Source: Dyella_B sp035277725
GTDB taxonomy: Bacteria; Pseudomonadota; Gammaproteobacteria; Xanthomonadales; Rhodanobacteraceae
Length of the DNA: 64,000 nt
NCBI RefSeq assembly: GCF_035277725.1
Contig: NZ_DATEJY010000065.1
Coordinates: 15,179 to 79,178 of the forward strand
Direction: 5' to 3'
Part shown: positions 13,811 to 22,886 of the stretch, piece after piece
Layout: each line of letters starts with the position of its first letter
How positions within the stretch are numbered: the stretch's first letter is position 1
Notes under the pieces: model-generated
Database searches by the model: none
What the model was told of the DNA's origin: nothing
What the model saw: only the letters and a program-made list of their open reading frames with translations
Made by a program: the position numbers and the translations under genes

Positions 13811-16111
13811 TCAGCTGATCTTGTCGAGCAACTGCTTGGCCACTTCCCTCTGCATCTGGCTGCCTTCGTGCATGACTTCTTCCAGCATGGCGCGGGCACC
13901 ATCCGGATCGCCCATGTCGAGATAGGCGCGCGCCAGGTCAAGCTTGGTATCGACCGGATCGTCGTGCAGCTCGCCAAAGTTGTCGTGGTCGGTGTGCTCC
14001 GCGTGCTCGGTATGTGTTTGCGGTGCATCCAGCGGCTCGTCGAACTTCCAGGTGGAAATCGGCTCTTCCTCTTCGGCCTCTTTCACGGCGGCGGCAGGCG
14101 CGGGAGCCGGAGCGGCAGCGCGGCTGAGCGCTTCCGGATGATGCGGCGTCAGGTCGAAATCGAAATGGTATTCGCTGACCTTGGAAGGCTGTGCTGCAGG
14201 GCTCCTGGCCGGCGACGGGGCAACCGGTTCCGACGCGGGCGAGTTGCTGTAGCTGTCCAGATCGAAATGATGGGCCGGCTCGCGCATGGTGGTGGCATCG
14301 GCGCCCGGTTCGGCAAACAGCGGATGGCCCGGCGCCAGATCGCGCCCCATGTGCACCACGTCCTGCCACTCGGGCTGGTCGGGATCGGTGATATGCGCGT
14401 GCATGGCTTCGGCAGCGGCTTCGAAATGCTCGACGTCGCGACGCGTGTAGTACAGGCTGACCAGTTCCAGATGCAGGCCGATGTCGTCGGGCTGCTCGGC
14501 CAGCTGGTCGAGCAGTTCGTCCTGATCCGGATCAGAGCCGGCGTGGGCTTCGCCCTCATCCGCCGTACCGAAGCGATCAGCCAGCGAGCCGCCCTTGACC
14601 GGTGCCGTACTCTTCGGCGGCTTGGCACCGGACTTACCGCGACGCGAAAGCAGCAGCCCCACCAGGCCAAGTACCACTACCGCGGCGCCTGCAGCCCAGG
14701 CCCAGGTTTCCATGTACCAGGGTTGTTCTTCCGGCGCCGGTGTCGGCACGTGATGCGGCTGGGCCACCGGCTTGGGCTTGGCCGGCGCATTGAGCGGCGT
14801 GGTCACCACGTTGTGCGGCGCCGACGCTGCAGCGGCCGGCTTGGGCGCACTGGCTGCCGTCGCCATGGCCGGAGCCGGAGCCGGAGCCGGCGCGGCGACC
14901 GGAGCGACCGTCTTGCTGGCAACTTCTGGCGCCGGAGCCGGCGCGGGTGCCGGGGTGGCGGCCGGCGCAGCAGGCTTGCCTGCGGCCTTGCGTGCGTCGG
15001 CCAACTGCTTCTGCAGATCGGCGATTTCGTTGTCTTTCAGCGACAGCAGACGCTGGTTCTTGCCGTTGATGTCTTCCAGGTCTTTCAGGCGCGACTTCAG
15101 CTCGCTGCTCTGCTGTTGCAGGGAGGCGAGCGTTTCCTGGCTGCGCTGCAATTCCTGGCGCACGGCGGCATTGGCGCCGCCCTTGCCGTTCGTGCCACCA
15201 GCGGCCTGGCCTTCGCTACCCGGCGGTACCAGCGCCAGGCGATCGGCGTTGCTGTTGGCGGTCGGGGCCACCGTGGCGTTTTCGCGCGTGCCACCGGCGG
15301 CAACGGCCACCGGCGTGGTGGTGCCGTTGCGCCAATCGGCGTTCTGTTGACGCACCGTCGCCGCGGCAGCGGCCACGGCGGTGGCGACCGCGTCATCGCG
15401 CGAAGGCACGCGCAGGATGGCGCCGGCCTTCAGGGCGTTGATGTTGTCGCGGTAGAAGGCATCCGGATTGGCGGACTTCAGCGCCAGCATCATCTGGTTG
15501 GTGTCGACGCCGGTGGGCGCGACCTCGGCCGCGATATGCGACAGCGTGGCGCCCTTCTCCACCGGGCCGAACTGGCCGTTCTTCACTTCCGGCGCAGCCC
15601 CGGCGGCATTGCGCGCCGGCACGCTCGACCGGCGCGACGGCGCAGCGGCGGTTTCGTTGCTGCTGGATGCACTGCTCGCCGGCGCGCGACGGCGCGAAGG
15701 AGCGCTGCTGGCCGCCTGCGTCACCTTGGTCGGCGGATCGAGCAGGATTGCGAACTCGCGTACGTTGCTGCCGGTGCTGCTGTTCACTTCCACCAGCAGG
15801 TCGAGGTAGGGATCGTCGACGGGGCTGCTGCTGGTGACGCGGATCACCTTGTGGCCGTTGTCATCCACCACGCTGAATTGCAGGGGGATGGCCGGGCGCT
15901 GGCTGCCAGCCTTGACGAAGGCGTCGTTCGGGGCCAGTTCGGCGCTCAGGCTTTGCAGCTCCGCCGGAGTGCCATGGGTAACGGGTATCTCGACCAGCAA
16001 GGGTTGGCCCAATGCCGATTTGATATGGGCCTGCCCCAGCTCCACGGCTGCCGCCTGAGTGCTGCCGAGCGCAAGCGCCAGCAGTATCGACAGCTTCAAC
16101 GAACGATTCAT
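13811..16111 (-). CDS. fimV: FimV/HubP-family LysM polar protein
   Basis: FimV is an inner-membrane protein that organises cell poles, type IV pili and twitching motility. This 766-aa copy has a signal sequence (residues 1-21) and the FimV N-terminal domain (VELGQAHIKSALGQPLLVEI). A LysM domain lies at about residues 175-230 (GATLSHIAAEVAPTG). Then come a coiled coil (about 320-375), long Ala/Pro-rich linkers, one transmembrane helix (AAGAAVVVLGLVGLLLS) and an acidic cytoplasmic part. The conserved C-terminal FimV domain is ARAYLDMGDPDGARAMLEEV. ATG 16111 is chosen over GTG 16132 because it begins the signal peptide. truA follows. Confidence 0.93.
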   Translation of the reverse strand: MNRSLKLSILLALALGSTQAAAVELGQAHIKSALGQPLLVEIPVTHGTPAELQSLSAELAPNDAFVKAGSQRPAIPLQFSVVDDNGHKVIRVTSSSPVDDPYLDLLVEVNSSTGSNVREFAILLDPPTKVTQAASSAPSRRRAPASSASSSNETAAAPSRRSSVPARNAAGAAPEVKNGQFGPVEKGATLSHIAAEVAPTGVDTNQMMLALKSANPDAFYRDNINALKAGAILRVPSRDDAVATAVAAAAATVRQQNADWRNGTTTPVAVAAGGTRENATVAPTANSNADRLALVPPGSEGQAAGGTNGKGGANAAVRQELQRSQETLASLQQQSSELKSRLKDLEDINGKNQRLLSLKDNEIADLQKQLADARKAAGKPAAPAATPAPAPAPAPEVASKTVAPVAAPAPAPAPAMATAASAPKPAAAASAPHNVVTTPLNAPAKPKPVAQPHHVPTPAPEEQPWYMETWAWAAGAAVVVLGLVGLLLSRRGKSGAKPPKSTAPVKGGSLADRFGTADEGEAHAGSDPDQDELLDQLAEQPDDIGLHLELVSLYYTRRDVEHFEAAAEAMHAHITDPDQPEWQDVVHMGRDLAPGHPLFAEPGADATTMREPAHHFDLDSYSNSPASEPVAPSPARSPAAQPSKVSEYHFDFDLTPHHPEALSRAAAPAPAPAAAVKEAEEEEPISTWKFDEPLDAPQTHTEHAEHTDHDNFGELHDDPVDTKLDLARAYLDMGDPDGARAMLEEVMHEGSQMQREVAKQLLDKIS

Positions 16112-16280
16112 CGCTTGGCTCCCCCGAGACACCCCGGACGCTTTATTGAAAAGACACCGCAGCTTGCGGCGCCTTCCTCTTGGAAGGCGTCACTTTAGTT
16201 AGATAAACGTCAATCAACAATACCAGATTTACCCGCCGAACCTGTTTCACGGCGATTTTTTCCGCCGGGCGTGACGGCCA

Positions 16281-16559
16281 TCAATGACCGGTGGCCGGCG
16301 CCTTGGCGTTGTTTTGGACCGCCTTGAGCTGCTTGCGCAGCTCGGCGATGGTGCGGTCCTGCTGCTGCAACCGCTCCGCCGCCTGCTGGCTGGCGGATTC
16401 CTGCTGGCTTACATCCTCCTGCAAATGCTGCACTTCGGCCTGGTGCTGGACCACGCGTTGGTTGACCTTCTCAGTCTGGCGAGCGGTGTCGGCAGACGTT
16501 TGAGCAAAAAGAGTCGAAGCCAGCAGGCAACCCAGCAAAACCAGACCAAAGCGTTGCAT
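16281..16559 (-). CDS. Small periplasmic coiled-coil protein, unknown function
   Basis: A 92-aa protein with a signal peptide (MQRFGLVLLGCLLASTLFAQ), then a highly charged, Gln-rich segment. The segment has heptad character (VNQRVVQHQAEVQHLQEDVS, ERLQQQDRTIAELRKQLKAV), as expected for a coiled coil. No known domain is recognised. The start ATG overlaps the asd stop by one base (TAATG), so it is probably translated from the asd message. Lying between asd and fimV, it may be envelope-related, but no function can be assigned. Confidence 0.65.
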   Translation of the reverse strand: MQRFGLVLLGCLLASTLFAQTSADTARQTEKVNQRVVQHQAEVQHLQEDVSQQESASQQAAERLQQQDRTIAELRKQLKAVQNNAKAPATGH

Positions 16560-17587
16560 TACAGATAATCCTCAATCAGCAATTCCGCGATCTGCACCGC
16601 GTTGAGCGCGGCGCCTTTGCGAATGTTGTCGGAGACGACCCACATGTCCAACCCGCGATCGTGCGAGATGTCTTCACGGATGCGGCCGACGTACACCGGA
16701 TCCTGGCCGGCCGCATCGCCTACTGGCGTGGGATAGCCGCCGGGCTTGCGCTCGTCCTGCACGACCACGCCAGGCGCCTGCTCCAGCAACTCGCGCGCCT
16801 GCTCGGCGGTGATCTTGTCGCGTGTTTCGATGTGCACGGCTTCGGAGTGTCCATAGAACACCGGCACGCGCACCGCGGTGGGGTTCACCTGGATGGATTC
16901 GTCTTCCAGAATCTTGCGCGTCTCCCACACCATCTTCATTTCTTCCTTGGTGTAGCCATTGGCCTGGAAGTCGTCGATGTGCGGAATCACGTTGAACGCG
17001 ATCTGCTTGGGGAACTTGGACTTTTCCACGTCCTGGAAATTGAGCAACGCGGCGGTCTGTTTGCCCAGCTCTTCCATGCCCGAGCGGCCCGCGCCGGACA
17101 CCGACTGGTACGTCGCCACGTTGATGCGCTCGATGCCCACCGCGCGATGGATCGGTGCCAGCGCCACCAGCATCTGCATGGTGGAGCAGTTCGGATTGGC
17201 GATGATACCGCGCGTGGTGTACTGCGCGATGGCGTGCGGATTGACTTCGCTCACCACCAGCGGGATGTCGTCCTGATAGCGGTACTCGGATGTGTTGTCG
17301 ATCACCACCGCACCGGCTGCCGCCGCGCGCGGCGCGTGCGCACGGCTCACTGAGCCACCGGCCGAGAAGAAGGCGATGTCCACGCCTTTGAAGTCGTAGT
17401 CATCCAGGTTCTGCACGGTGATCTGTTTGCCGCCGAACGCCACTTTGCTGCCGGCCGAACGCGCGCTTGCCAGCGGCACCAGCTCGCTGACCGGGAATTC
17501 GCGCTCAGCCAGGATGCTCAGCAGGGTTTCGCCGACGGCGCCCGTGGCGCCCACCATCGCTACCTTGTAGCTACTCTTCTTGCTCAT
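16559..17587 (-). CDS. asd: Aspartate-semialdehyde dehydrogenase
   Basis: Asd reduces beta-aspartyl phosphate to aspartate semialdehyde with NADPH, the branch point to lysine/diaminopimelate, threonine and methionine. At 342 aa it has the NADP-binding start VAMVGATGAVGETLLSIL. The active-site cysteine is C134 in NPNCSTMQM, and the substrate-binding segment is SVSGAGRSGMEEL. The His of VFYGHSEAVH is also conserved. The form resembles the shorter, Gram-positive-like Asd type common in Xanthomonadales. It is followed directly by the small coiled-coil gene and then fimV. Confidence 0.97.
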   Translation of the reverse strand: MSKKSSYKVAMVGATGAVGETLLSILAEREFPVSELVPLASARSAGSKVAFGGKQITVQNLDDYDFKGVDIAFFSAGGSVSRAHAPRAAAAGAVVIDNTSEYRYQDDIPLVVSEVNPHAIAQYTTRGIIANPNCSTMQMLVALAPIHRAVGIERINVATYQSVSGAGRSGMEELGKQTAALLNFQDVEKSKFPKQIAFNVIPHIDDFQANGYTKEEMKMVWETRKILEDESIQVNPTAVRVPVFYGHSEAVHIETRDKITAEQARELLEQAPGVVVQDERKPGGYPTPVGDAAGQDPVYVGRIREDISHDRGLDMWVVSDNIRKGAALNAVQIAELLIEDYL

Positions 17588-17715
17588 CTCGTTAGGTCAC
17601 TTGTCGTATGGAATTGCCTGGATTGAAAGATCACCGCGTTGGCTAAACCCGATCTGGGAATCTAGCCGGCACAGTGCGCGAACGGCACGGCACAGCACTG
17701 CTGACGTGAGGTGTA

Positions 17716-18729
17716 TCACGTTTTCGCCTCATGCTTTCCCCGTGCGTCCGGGTTGAGCAATGAAGGAGGATGTCCTGCATCGGGTCCATGACCCAGTGCA
17801 GCCAGCAGATTATCGGCCGCCAGTTGCGCCATCGCGCGGCGCGTATCGGCGCTGGCGCTGGCGATATGCGGGCTGAGCACGGCGTTGTCGAGTTCGCGCA
17901 AGGCAGGATGCACGGCAGGTTCGCCTTCGAAGACGTCAAGCCCTGCCGCTGCGAGTCGGCCTTCGCGCAAGGCAGCGGCCAGCGCGGCGTCATCGACGAT
18001 GCCGCCGCGGGCGATATTCACCAGCACGGCGGTGGGCTTCATCAGTGCGAGTTCGGATGCGCCGATCGCGTGATGGTTCTGCGCGTTGTACGGCAGCACC
18101 AGCATCAGATGGTCGGCCCGCTTGAGCAGATCGTTTTTTTCCACCCAGGTAGCGCGGCATGCGTGTTCCGTATCTGCCGGCAAGCGCGAACGGTTGTGAT
18201 AGAGCACCGGCATACCGAAACCCTGGGCACGCCGCGCAATCGCCTGACCAATGCGGCCCATGCCGAGGATGCCCAGCGTCTTGCCGTAGACGTCCAAACC
18301 CAGCCAGTCGTCGAAGCGCATGCCGCCGCGCCAGTGGCCCGCACGCAGCCAACGCTCCGCGCTGCTGACGCGCCGTGCTGCAGCGAGCAGCAGCGCCCAC
18401 GCATAGTCGGCGGTGGTTTCGTTGAGCACGTCTGGCGTGTTGGTAGCCAGAATGCCGGCCGCGGTCAGCGCGGGCACATCGAGATTGTTGTAGCCCACGG
18501 CAAGGTTGGCGATCACGCGCAAGCGGCGGTTGCCGGCGATCACATCGGCGTCGATGCGGTCGCTCAAACCCATGAGGGCGCCATCGACGTCCGCAAGCTT
18601 TTCGCGCAATTCAGCCGCCGAATGCTTGCGCTCGCTGGTCTCCGCTCGCACGTCCACGTACTGGGCCAGATGGTCCAGTACTTCCGGAAAGAGCGGGCGG
18701 GAAACCCAGACGTTGTGTTGCTTGCTCAT
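17716..18729 (-). CDS. D-2-hydroxyacid dehydrogenase (glyoxylate/hydroxypyruvate reductase-like)
   Basis: A 337-aa NAD(P)-dependent oxidoreductase of the D-isomer-specific 2-hydroxyacid dehydrogenase family. The Rossmann domain has GKTLGILGMGRIGQAIARRA (GxGxxG). Catalytic-region motifs are NLAVGYNNLDV, the Arg in NIARGGIVDDAAL, and the Glu/His pair in AAGLDVFEGEP and LSPHIASAS. Similarity is closest to glyoxylate/hydroxypyruvate reductases (GhrB/TkrA), not to PdxB or SerA, because no ACT or PdxB C-terminal domain is present. It stands alone between aroC and asd on the same strand. Confidence 0.88.
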   Translation of the reverse strand: MSKQHNVWVSRPLFPEVLDHLAQYVDVRAETSERKHSAAELREKLADVDGALMGLSDRIDADVIAGNRRLRVIANLAVGYNNLDVPALTAAGILATNTPDVLNETTADYAWALLLAAARRVSSAERWLRAGHWRGGMRFDDWLGLDVYGKTLGILGMGRIGQAIARRAQGFGMPVLYHNRSRLPADTEHACRATWVEKNDLLKRADHLMLVLPYNAQNHHAIGASELALMKPTAVLVNIARGGIVDDAALAAALREGRLAAAGLDVFEGEPAVHPALRELDNAVLSPHIASASADTRRAMAQLAADNLLAALGHGPDAGHPPSLLNPDARGKHEAKT

Positions 18730-18772
18730 CGTATTTCTTTATAGCCGTGGAACCTGAAGATTCGGCTTCCAC

Positions 18773-18796
18773 GTAGGCTGGGATGACAATCCCAGC
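18773..18796. repeat. Single REP, subtype A
   Basis: GTAGGCTGGGATGACAATCC completed by CAGC. There is no inverted partner, so this is a solitary REP between the hydroxyacid dehydrogenase gene and aroC. Confidence 0.8.
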
Positions 18797-18831
18797 ATTT
18801 TTAAGCCCCTTGCAGCAGGGATTGCGTTCGA

Positions 18832-19920
18832 TCAAGAAATGCGCGGTTTTATCTCGCCCACATCGCCACACTGCGCACGATGGCGCAAGGCGTGATCCAT
18901 CAGCACCAGCGCCATCATGGCCTCCGCAATCGGCGTGGCGCGTATGCCGACGCAGGGATCGTGACGCCCCTTGGTGACCACGTCGACCGGCTCACCGGCC
19001 AGGTTCACGCTATGGCCGGGAATCAGAATGCTCGAGGTGGGCTTGAGCGCGATCGAGGCACATACCGCCTGCCCCGTGCTGATGCCACCGAGAATGCCAC
19101 CGGCATGGTTGGACGTAAAGCCGTCCATATGCATTTCGTCGCGATGCTGGCTGCCGCGCTGCGTTACCGCGGCAAAACCGTCGCCGATCTCCACGCCCTT
19201 TACGGCATTGATCGACATCAGCGCGGAAGCAAGGTCACCATCAAGCTTGCCGTAGATCGGCTCGCCCCAGCCTGGCGGCACGCCGTCGGCTTCGACATTG
19301 ACGCGCGCGCCGACCGAGTCGCCGGACTTGCGCAGCGCGTCCATGTATTTCTCCAGTTCCGGCACCTGCGCTTCGTGCGGCCAGAAGAACGGATTCTGCT
19401 CAACCGCATCCCAGTCGAAGCCTTGCGGAACGACGTCACCCAACTGTGCCAGGTAGCCGCGCACGCGCACGCCATAGCGCTCGGCCAGCCACTTCTTGGC
19501 GATCACCGCCGCCGCCACGCGCATGGTGGTCTCGCGCGCGGACGAACGGCCGCCGCCGCGGGGATCGCGGATGCCGTATTTCTGCCAATAGGTGTAATCG
19601 GCATGACCCGGGCGGAAGGTTTGCGCGATATCGCCGTAATCCTTGCTGCGCTGGTCGGTATTGCGGATCAATAGAGCGATCGGCGTGCCGGTGGTGCGGC
19701 CCTCATAGACGCCGGAAAGAATCTCCACCTCATCCGCTTCCTTGCGCTGCGAGGTATGCCGGCTGCGGCCGGTGGCGCGGCGATCGAGGTCGGTGCGAAA
19801 TTCCTCCGGCGCAATCGCCAGGCCAGGCGGACAACCGTCGATGACGCAGCCAATGGCCGGTCCGTGGCTTTCGCCGAAAGTGGTGACGGTAAAGAGCTTG
19901 CCGGTGGAATTGCTGGACAC
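18832..19920 (-). CDS. aroC: Chorismate synthase
   Basis: AroC converts 5-enolpyruvylshikimate-3-phosphate to chorismate with reduced FMN, the last shikimate-pathway step. The 362-aa protein shows GKLFTVTTFGESHGPAIGCV, DLDRRATGRSRHTSQRKEAD and GGGRSSARETTMRVAAAVIA, all FMN/EPSP-binding signatures. Translation starts at GTG 19920, since the conserved SSNSTGKLF begins there. It supplies chorismate to the trp genes encoded in this window. It is likely monocistronic, with REP elements on both sides. Confidence 0.97.
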   Translation of the reverse strand: MSSNSTGKLFTVTTFGESHGPAIGCVIDGCPPGLAIAPEEFRTDLDRRATGRSRHTSQRKEADEVEILSGVYEGRTTGTPIALLIRNTDQRSKDYGDIAQTFRPGHADYTYWQKYGIRDPRGGGRSSARETTMRVAAAVIAKKWLAERYGVRVRGYLAQLGDVVPQGFDWDAVEQNPFFWPHEAQVPELEKYMDALRKSGDSVGARVNVEADGVPPGWGEPIYGKLDGDLASALMSINAVKGVEIGDGFAAVTQRGSQHRDEMHMDGFTSNHAGGILGGISTGQAVCASIALKPTSSILIPGHSVNLAGEPVDVVTKGRHDPCVGIRATPIAEAMMALVLMDHALRHRAQCGDVGEIKPRIS

Positions 19921-20041
19921 GTAGGGAACCGAAATGGCGGTGGGACTGACCTGGCCTCAGCCGGGGCGGTCTTGCATCTTGCCATGGGTGGAGGCCATGC
20001 GCTTATGAATCGTCGGCGCATGAGGCCACGCACACCGCCGC

Positions 20042-20106
20042 GTAGGCTGGGATGAAATCCCAGCATCGGGATTTGCAAAGAAAGCTGGGATTTCATCCCA
20101 GCCTAC
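20042..20106. repeat. REPIN, subtype A (near-perfect)
   Basis: Both halves carry the GCTGGGATGAAATCCCAGC-type hairpin, with a GTAG foot on the left and CTAC on the right, separated by about 20 bases. It is one of the best-preserved copies in the window and lies between prmB and aroC. Confidence 0.9.
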
Positions 20107-20110
20107 GGAG

Positions 20111-21106
20111 CTAACCGCGATTGCGCTCCAGCGCCGCCGCACGGATGGCATCGGCATGCTCGACCAGATCGCGCCGCTCCAGCGCAAACACGCCCATTTG
20201 CCCGACCTTGAACTCGATCCACACGAACGGCACGTCCGGCAGCAAGGCGACCAGGGCTTGCTCGCTCTCGCCGACCTCGACGATCAATAGCCCTTCTTCG
20301 GTAAGGTGATCGGCGGCTTCGTCGAGAATGCGCAGGCAGGCATCGAGGCCATCTTCGCCAGAGGTAAGGCCCAGCTTGGGCTCATGGCTGTATTCGCCCG
20401 GCAGCGCGGCGTATTCGTCTTCGGTGACGTACGGCGGGTTGGACACGATCAGGTCGTACTTGCGGCCCTGCACGCCCGCAAACAGATCCGAGCGGACCAC
20501 CTCGACACGCTCGCCCACATGGACCAAGCCCACGTTTTCGCGCGCCAGGGACAGCGCGTCATCGCTGATATCCACCACGTCCACCTGCCAGTGCGGGTTG
20601 TAGGCCGCCATGGCGATGCCGATGCAGCCCGAACCGGTGCACAAGTCCAGCGCGCGCTCCACGTGCCGACCATCCAGCCACGGCGTAAAGCCGGACTCGA
20701 TCAACTCGGCGATGGGCGAACGCGGCACCAGGGCACGGCGATCGCTCTTGAACTTGATGCCCGCGAACCAGGTTTCGCCAACCAGGTAAGCCACCGGCAG
20801 GCGTTCGCTGATGCGGCGTTCGATCAGCTGCAGCACGCGTACGCGCTCTTCCTCGGTGAGCTTGCCGGCGCCGTAGGCCGGCGGAATGTCCGGCGGCAGA
20901 TGCAGGCTGGCCAGCACCAGGTGGGTGGCTTCGTCGATCGGGTTGTCGTGACTGTGCCCGAAGGTGAGACCCGCTGCGGAAAAGCGGCTGGCGCCGTAGC
21001 GAATGAAGTCGATGATCGATGCGAGTTCGGCAGTCACGTGGGCACGGTCCGGCTTAGGGGTCGTGAAGTATAGCGACTCAAGGTCACGCGGCTCATGCAA
21101 GCCCAT
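20111..21106 (-). CDS. prmB: Ribosomal protein uL3 N5-glutamine methyltransferase
   Basis: PrmB methylates a glutamine of ribosomal protein L3 using S-adenosylmethionine. The 331-aa protein has an N-terminal helical substrate-binding domain (FGHSHDNPIDEATHLVL, RLPVAYLVGETWFAG). The Rossmann-fold domain has ALDLCTGSGCIGIAMA (SAM site) and the catalytic IVSNPPYVTEDEY. The long N-terminal part and YFGHGxxN-like region separate it from PrmC, which acts on release factors. It is divergent from psd, with 55 bases between the two start codons. Confidence 0.94.
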   Translation of the reverse strand: MGLHEPRDLESLYFTTPKPDRAHVTAELASIIDFIRYGASRFSAAGLTFGHSHDNPIDEATHLVLASLHLPPDIPPAYGAGKLTEEERVRVLQLIERRISERLPVAYLVGETWFAGIKFKSDRRALVPRSPIAELIESGFTPWLDGRHVERALDLCTGSGCIGIAMAAYNPHWQVDVVDISDDALSLARENVGLVHVGERVEVVRSDLFAGVQGRKYDLIVSNPPYVTEDEYAALPGEYSHEPKLGLTSGEDGLDACLRILDEAADHLTEEGLLIVEVGESEQALVALLPDVPFVWIEFKVGQMGVFALERRDLVEHADAIRAAALERNRG

Positions 21107-21161
21107 GGGATGGCCTCCCCGGCGTCGTCAAGAATCGCCCCCGATTCCTTATACTTGCCGG

Positions 21162-22007
21162 ATGACTTTCAAGGTATTCCTGCAATACATCCTTCCCCAT
21201 CGGGCGTTGTCACGCGTGGTCTACTGGGCCACACGCTGGACCTTTGCGCCGTGGAAGAACTTTTTGATCGGCAAGATCGTGCACAGCTATCAGGTCGACA
21301 TGACCGAAGCCGCCCAACCCGATCCGTTTGCCTATTCTCATTTCAATGCGTTCTTCACGCGCAAATTGCGCCCCGATGCCCGCCGGGCAGATGCGGCTCC
21401 CGGCGCCCTGATTTCGCCTGCCGATGGCCGCATCAGCCAAGCGGGCCCCATTGACGACGGACGCATATTTCAGGCCAAAGGCCAGAGCTACACCGCCGCC
21501 GAACTGCTTGGCGACGAAGCAGCGGCCGCGCCCTATCGCAACGGCCGCTTCATCACCATCTATCTGTCGCCGCGCGACTATCACCGCGTGCACATGCCAT
21601 TGCGCGGCAAGTTGAAGGAAACCGTGCATATCCCGGGGCGCATCTTCAGCGTGGCACCATTTGCCGTGGATGCAATTCCCCGCCTGTTTGCGCGCAACGA
21701 ACGACTGGTGTGTCACTTCGAAGGCGCGCATGGCCCGTTCGCCGTGGTGATGGTAGGCGCGATCCTGGTGTCGTCGGTAGCCACCGTGTGGGATGGCCTG
21801 GTGATCCCGCCGTATGCACCGTCGATTCGCCGCAAATCCTTCGAAGCACAGCACATCGAGCTGGATCGCTTCGCCGAGATGGCGCGCTTCAACATGGGCT
21901 CGACCGTGATCGTGCTGCTACCGGACGGCGTGGGCGAGCTGGATCCCCTTGCCGCGCAGCAAGTGATCAAGGTTGGCCAGCGATTAGGTGATATGCATCA
22001 CACTTGA
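21162..22007 (+). CDS. psd: Phosphatidylserine decarboxylase proenzyme
   Basis: Psd makes phosphatidylethanolamine from phosphatidylserine at the inner membrane. The 281-aa proenzyme is cut autocatalytically at the serine of FNMGSTVIVL (about residue 246) to generate a pyruvoyl group. Other markers are SPADGRISQAG, YLSPRDYHRVHMPL and VGAILVSSV. The conserved start MTFKVFLQYILPHR puts the start at ATG 21162; a longer frame from 21003 overlaps prmB and is not supported. The ribosome binding site is weak. Confidence 0.96.
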   Translation: MTFKVFLQYILPHRALSRVVYWATRWTFAPWKNFLIGKIVHSYQVDMTEAAQPDPFAYSHFNAFFTRKLRPDARRADAAPGALISPADGRISQAGPIDDGRIFQAKGQSYTAAELLGDEAAAAPYRNGRFITIYLSPRDYHRVHMPLRGKLKETVHIPGRIFSVAPFAVDAIPRLFARNERLVCHFEGAHGPFAVVMVGAILVSSVATVWDGLVIPPYAPSIRRKSFEAQHIELDRFAEMARFNMGSTVIVLLPDGVGELDPLAAQQVIKVGQRLGDMHHT

Positions 22008-22158
22008 AGCGCAAGACAAGTCGTGATGACAAGCACGACTTGCCGCGTTTTGACATTTGTCGTCATTTTGTGACGTTTTCGGCGCCTAGCGTCGACATGG
22101 ATGGCTATCCTCTTGCCCAATCCGCGCACCTGTGCGGACCTGTCCAACGAGGGGTCAC

Positions 22159-22599
22159 ATGCAGATTGTCACCCGCCTGATCGCGATGATTCGCGCCCGG
22201 CAGTTGCAGCGTCAGTTCCGGCACATCGAACGCAGCATCTCCACCTTGCCTCAACGCACCCGCGCCCGCCTGGGCGTCATGACGCTGCGTGAAATCGGCC
22301 AAGCTTCCCGTTGCGAGTTTCCGCATCTGTACAGCACCTCGCCCGACCAGCGCTACAAGCCGTGGGGCCAGGGCACCGACATCGGCTTCAGCCGCGCCCA
22401 ATCCGACAATCCCGAAGTCGCCTTGCGCGGCATCGCGCTGTGGCTGGCCGTGGCGTATCACGAAACCAAGGATTCGTCGTACAGCAGCCTGCAACCGCAA
22501 CATCGCCAGTTTTTGCGCGTGCTGCGCGAATTGCGCGACGCCACTGGCGAACAGCCGGACACCATGGCGCAGTGGATGCGCTCAGGCGCGGCAGCCTGA
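22159..22599 (+). CDS. Conserved hypothetical protein
   Basis: A 146-aa soluble, Arg/Gln-rich protein with no signal peptide or membrane segment. It begins MQIVTRLIAMIRARQLQRQF, contains TLPQRTRARLGVMTLREIGQ, SPDQRYKPWGQGTDIGFSRA and WLAVAYHETKDSSY, and ends in a helical segment. I recognise no domain. ATG 22159 is preceded by CGAGGGGTCAC, a good ribosome binding site; an upstream ATG at 22132 has none. It is 151 bases downstream of psd, and a separate promoter is likely. Codon use looks like that of its neighbours. Confidence 0.7.
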   Translation: MQIVTRLIAMIRARQLQRQFRHIERSISTLPQRTRARLGVMTLREIGQASRCEFPHLYSTSPDQRYKPWGQGTDIGFSRAQSDNPEVALRGIALWLAVAYHETKDSSYSSLQPQHRQFLRVLRELRDATGEQPDTMAQWMRSGAAA

Positions 22600-22673
22600 G
22601 CTTCTCTTGATGGTTTGAAAGCCGGCTGCGCTCATGCAACGCCGGCGCGGCGCACTGCGCCGCATGACAGGGG

Positions 22674-22800
22674 CGAGCGACGAGTAGCGAGGGCGTCACA
22701 GCCTTTGCTCCCGCCGCGGAATTGAAACGGTGACTGACGAGGCGAGACACGGATGCTCCAGGCGGCGTCCGTTTCAAGCAACCTCGCTACTCGTCTCTCG
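22674..22800. repeat. Fold-back element with nested inverted repeats
   Basis: The arms 22674-22692 and 22782-22800 (core ACGAGTAGCGAGG) match with one mismatch. A nested pair, TTGAAACGG (22722-22730) and CCGTTTCAA (22769-22777), lies inside. About 127 bp in total, no coding potential, unrelated in sequence to the REPINs. With the hairpin below it fills the gap 22600-22886. Confidence 0.65.
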
Positions 22801-22822
22801 GCCTTGAGATGGATATTACCTC

Positions 22823-22862
22823 CATGGTCGTCATTCCCGCGAAAGCGGAAATGACGACCATG
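22823..22862. terminator. Long hairpin with GAAA tetraloop between convergent genes
   Basis: An 18-bp stem (CATGGTCGTCATT... paired with ...ATGACGACCATG) has one mismatch and closes on a GAAA loop. It lies between the unknown gene and mltD, which converge. It could act as a bidirectional terminator, although T runs are absent. The core resembles widespread GTCATTCCCGCGAAAGCGG-type intergenic repeats. Confidence 0.5.
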
Positions 22863-22886
22863 AGGTTACGAATTACATGCATTCGA

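Noticed and set aside
13748..16198. 816-codon open frame on the + strand opposite fimV
   Set aside because: It is the shadow of a long GC-rich Ala/Pro-rich gene. It has no recognised domains and a His/Arg/Gly-rich composition, while the minus-strand frame has clear FimV, LysM and TPR features.
21003..21161. N-terminal extension of psd
   Set aside because: It overlaps the divergent prmB gene, and the conserved sequence begins at MTFKVFLQYILP.
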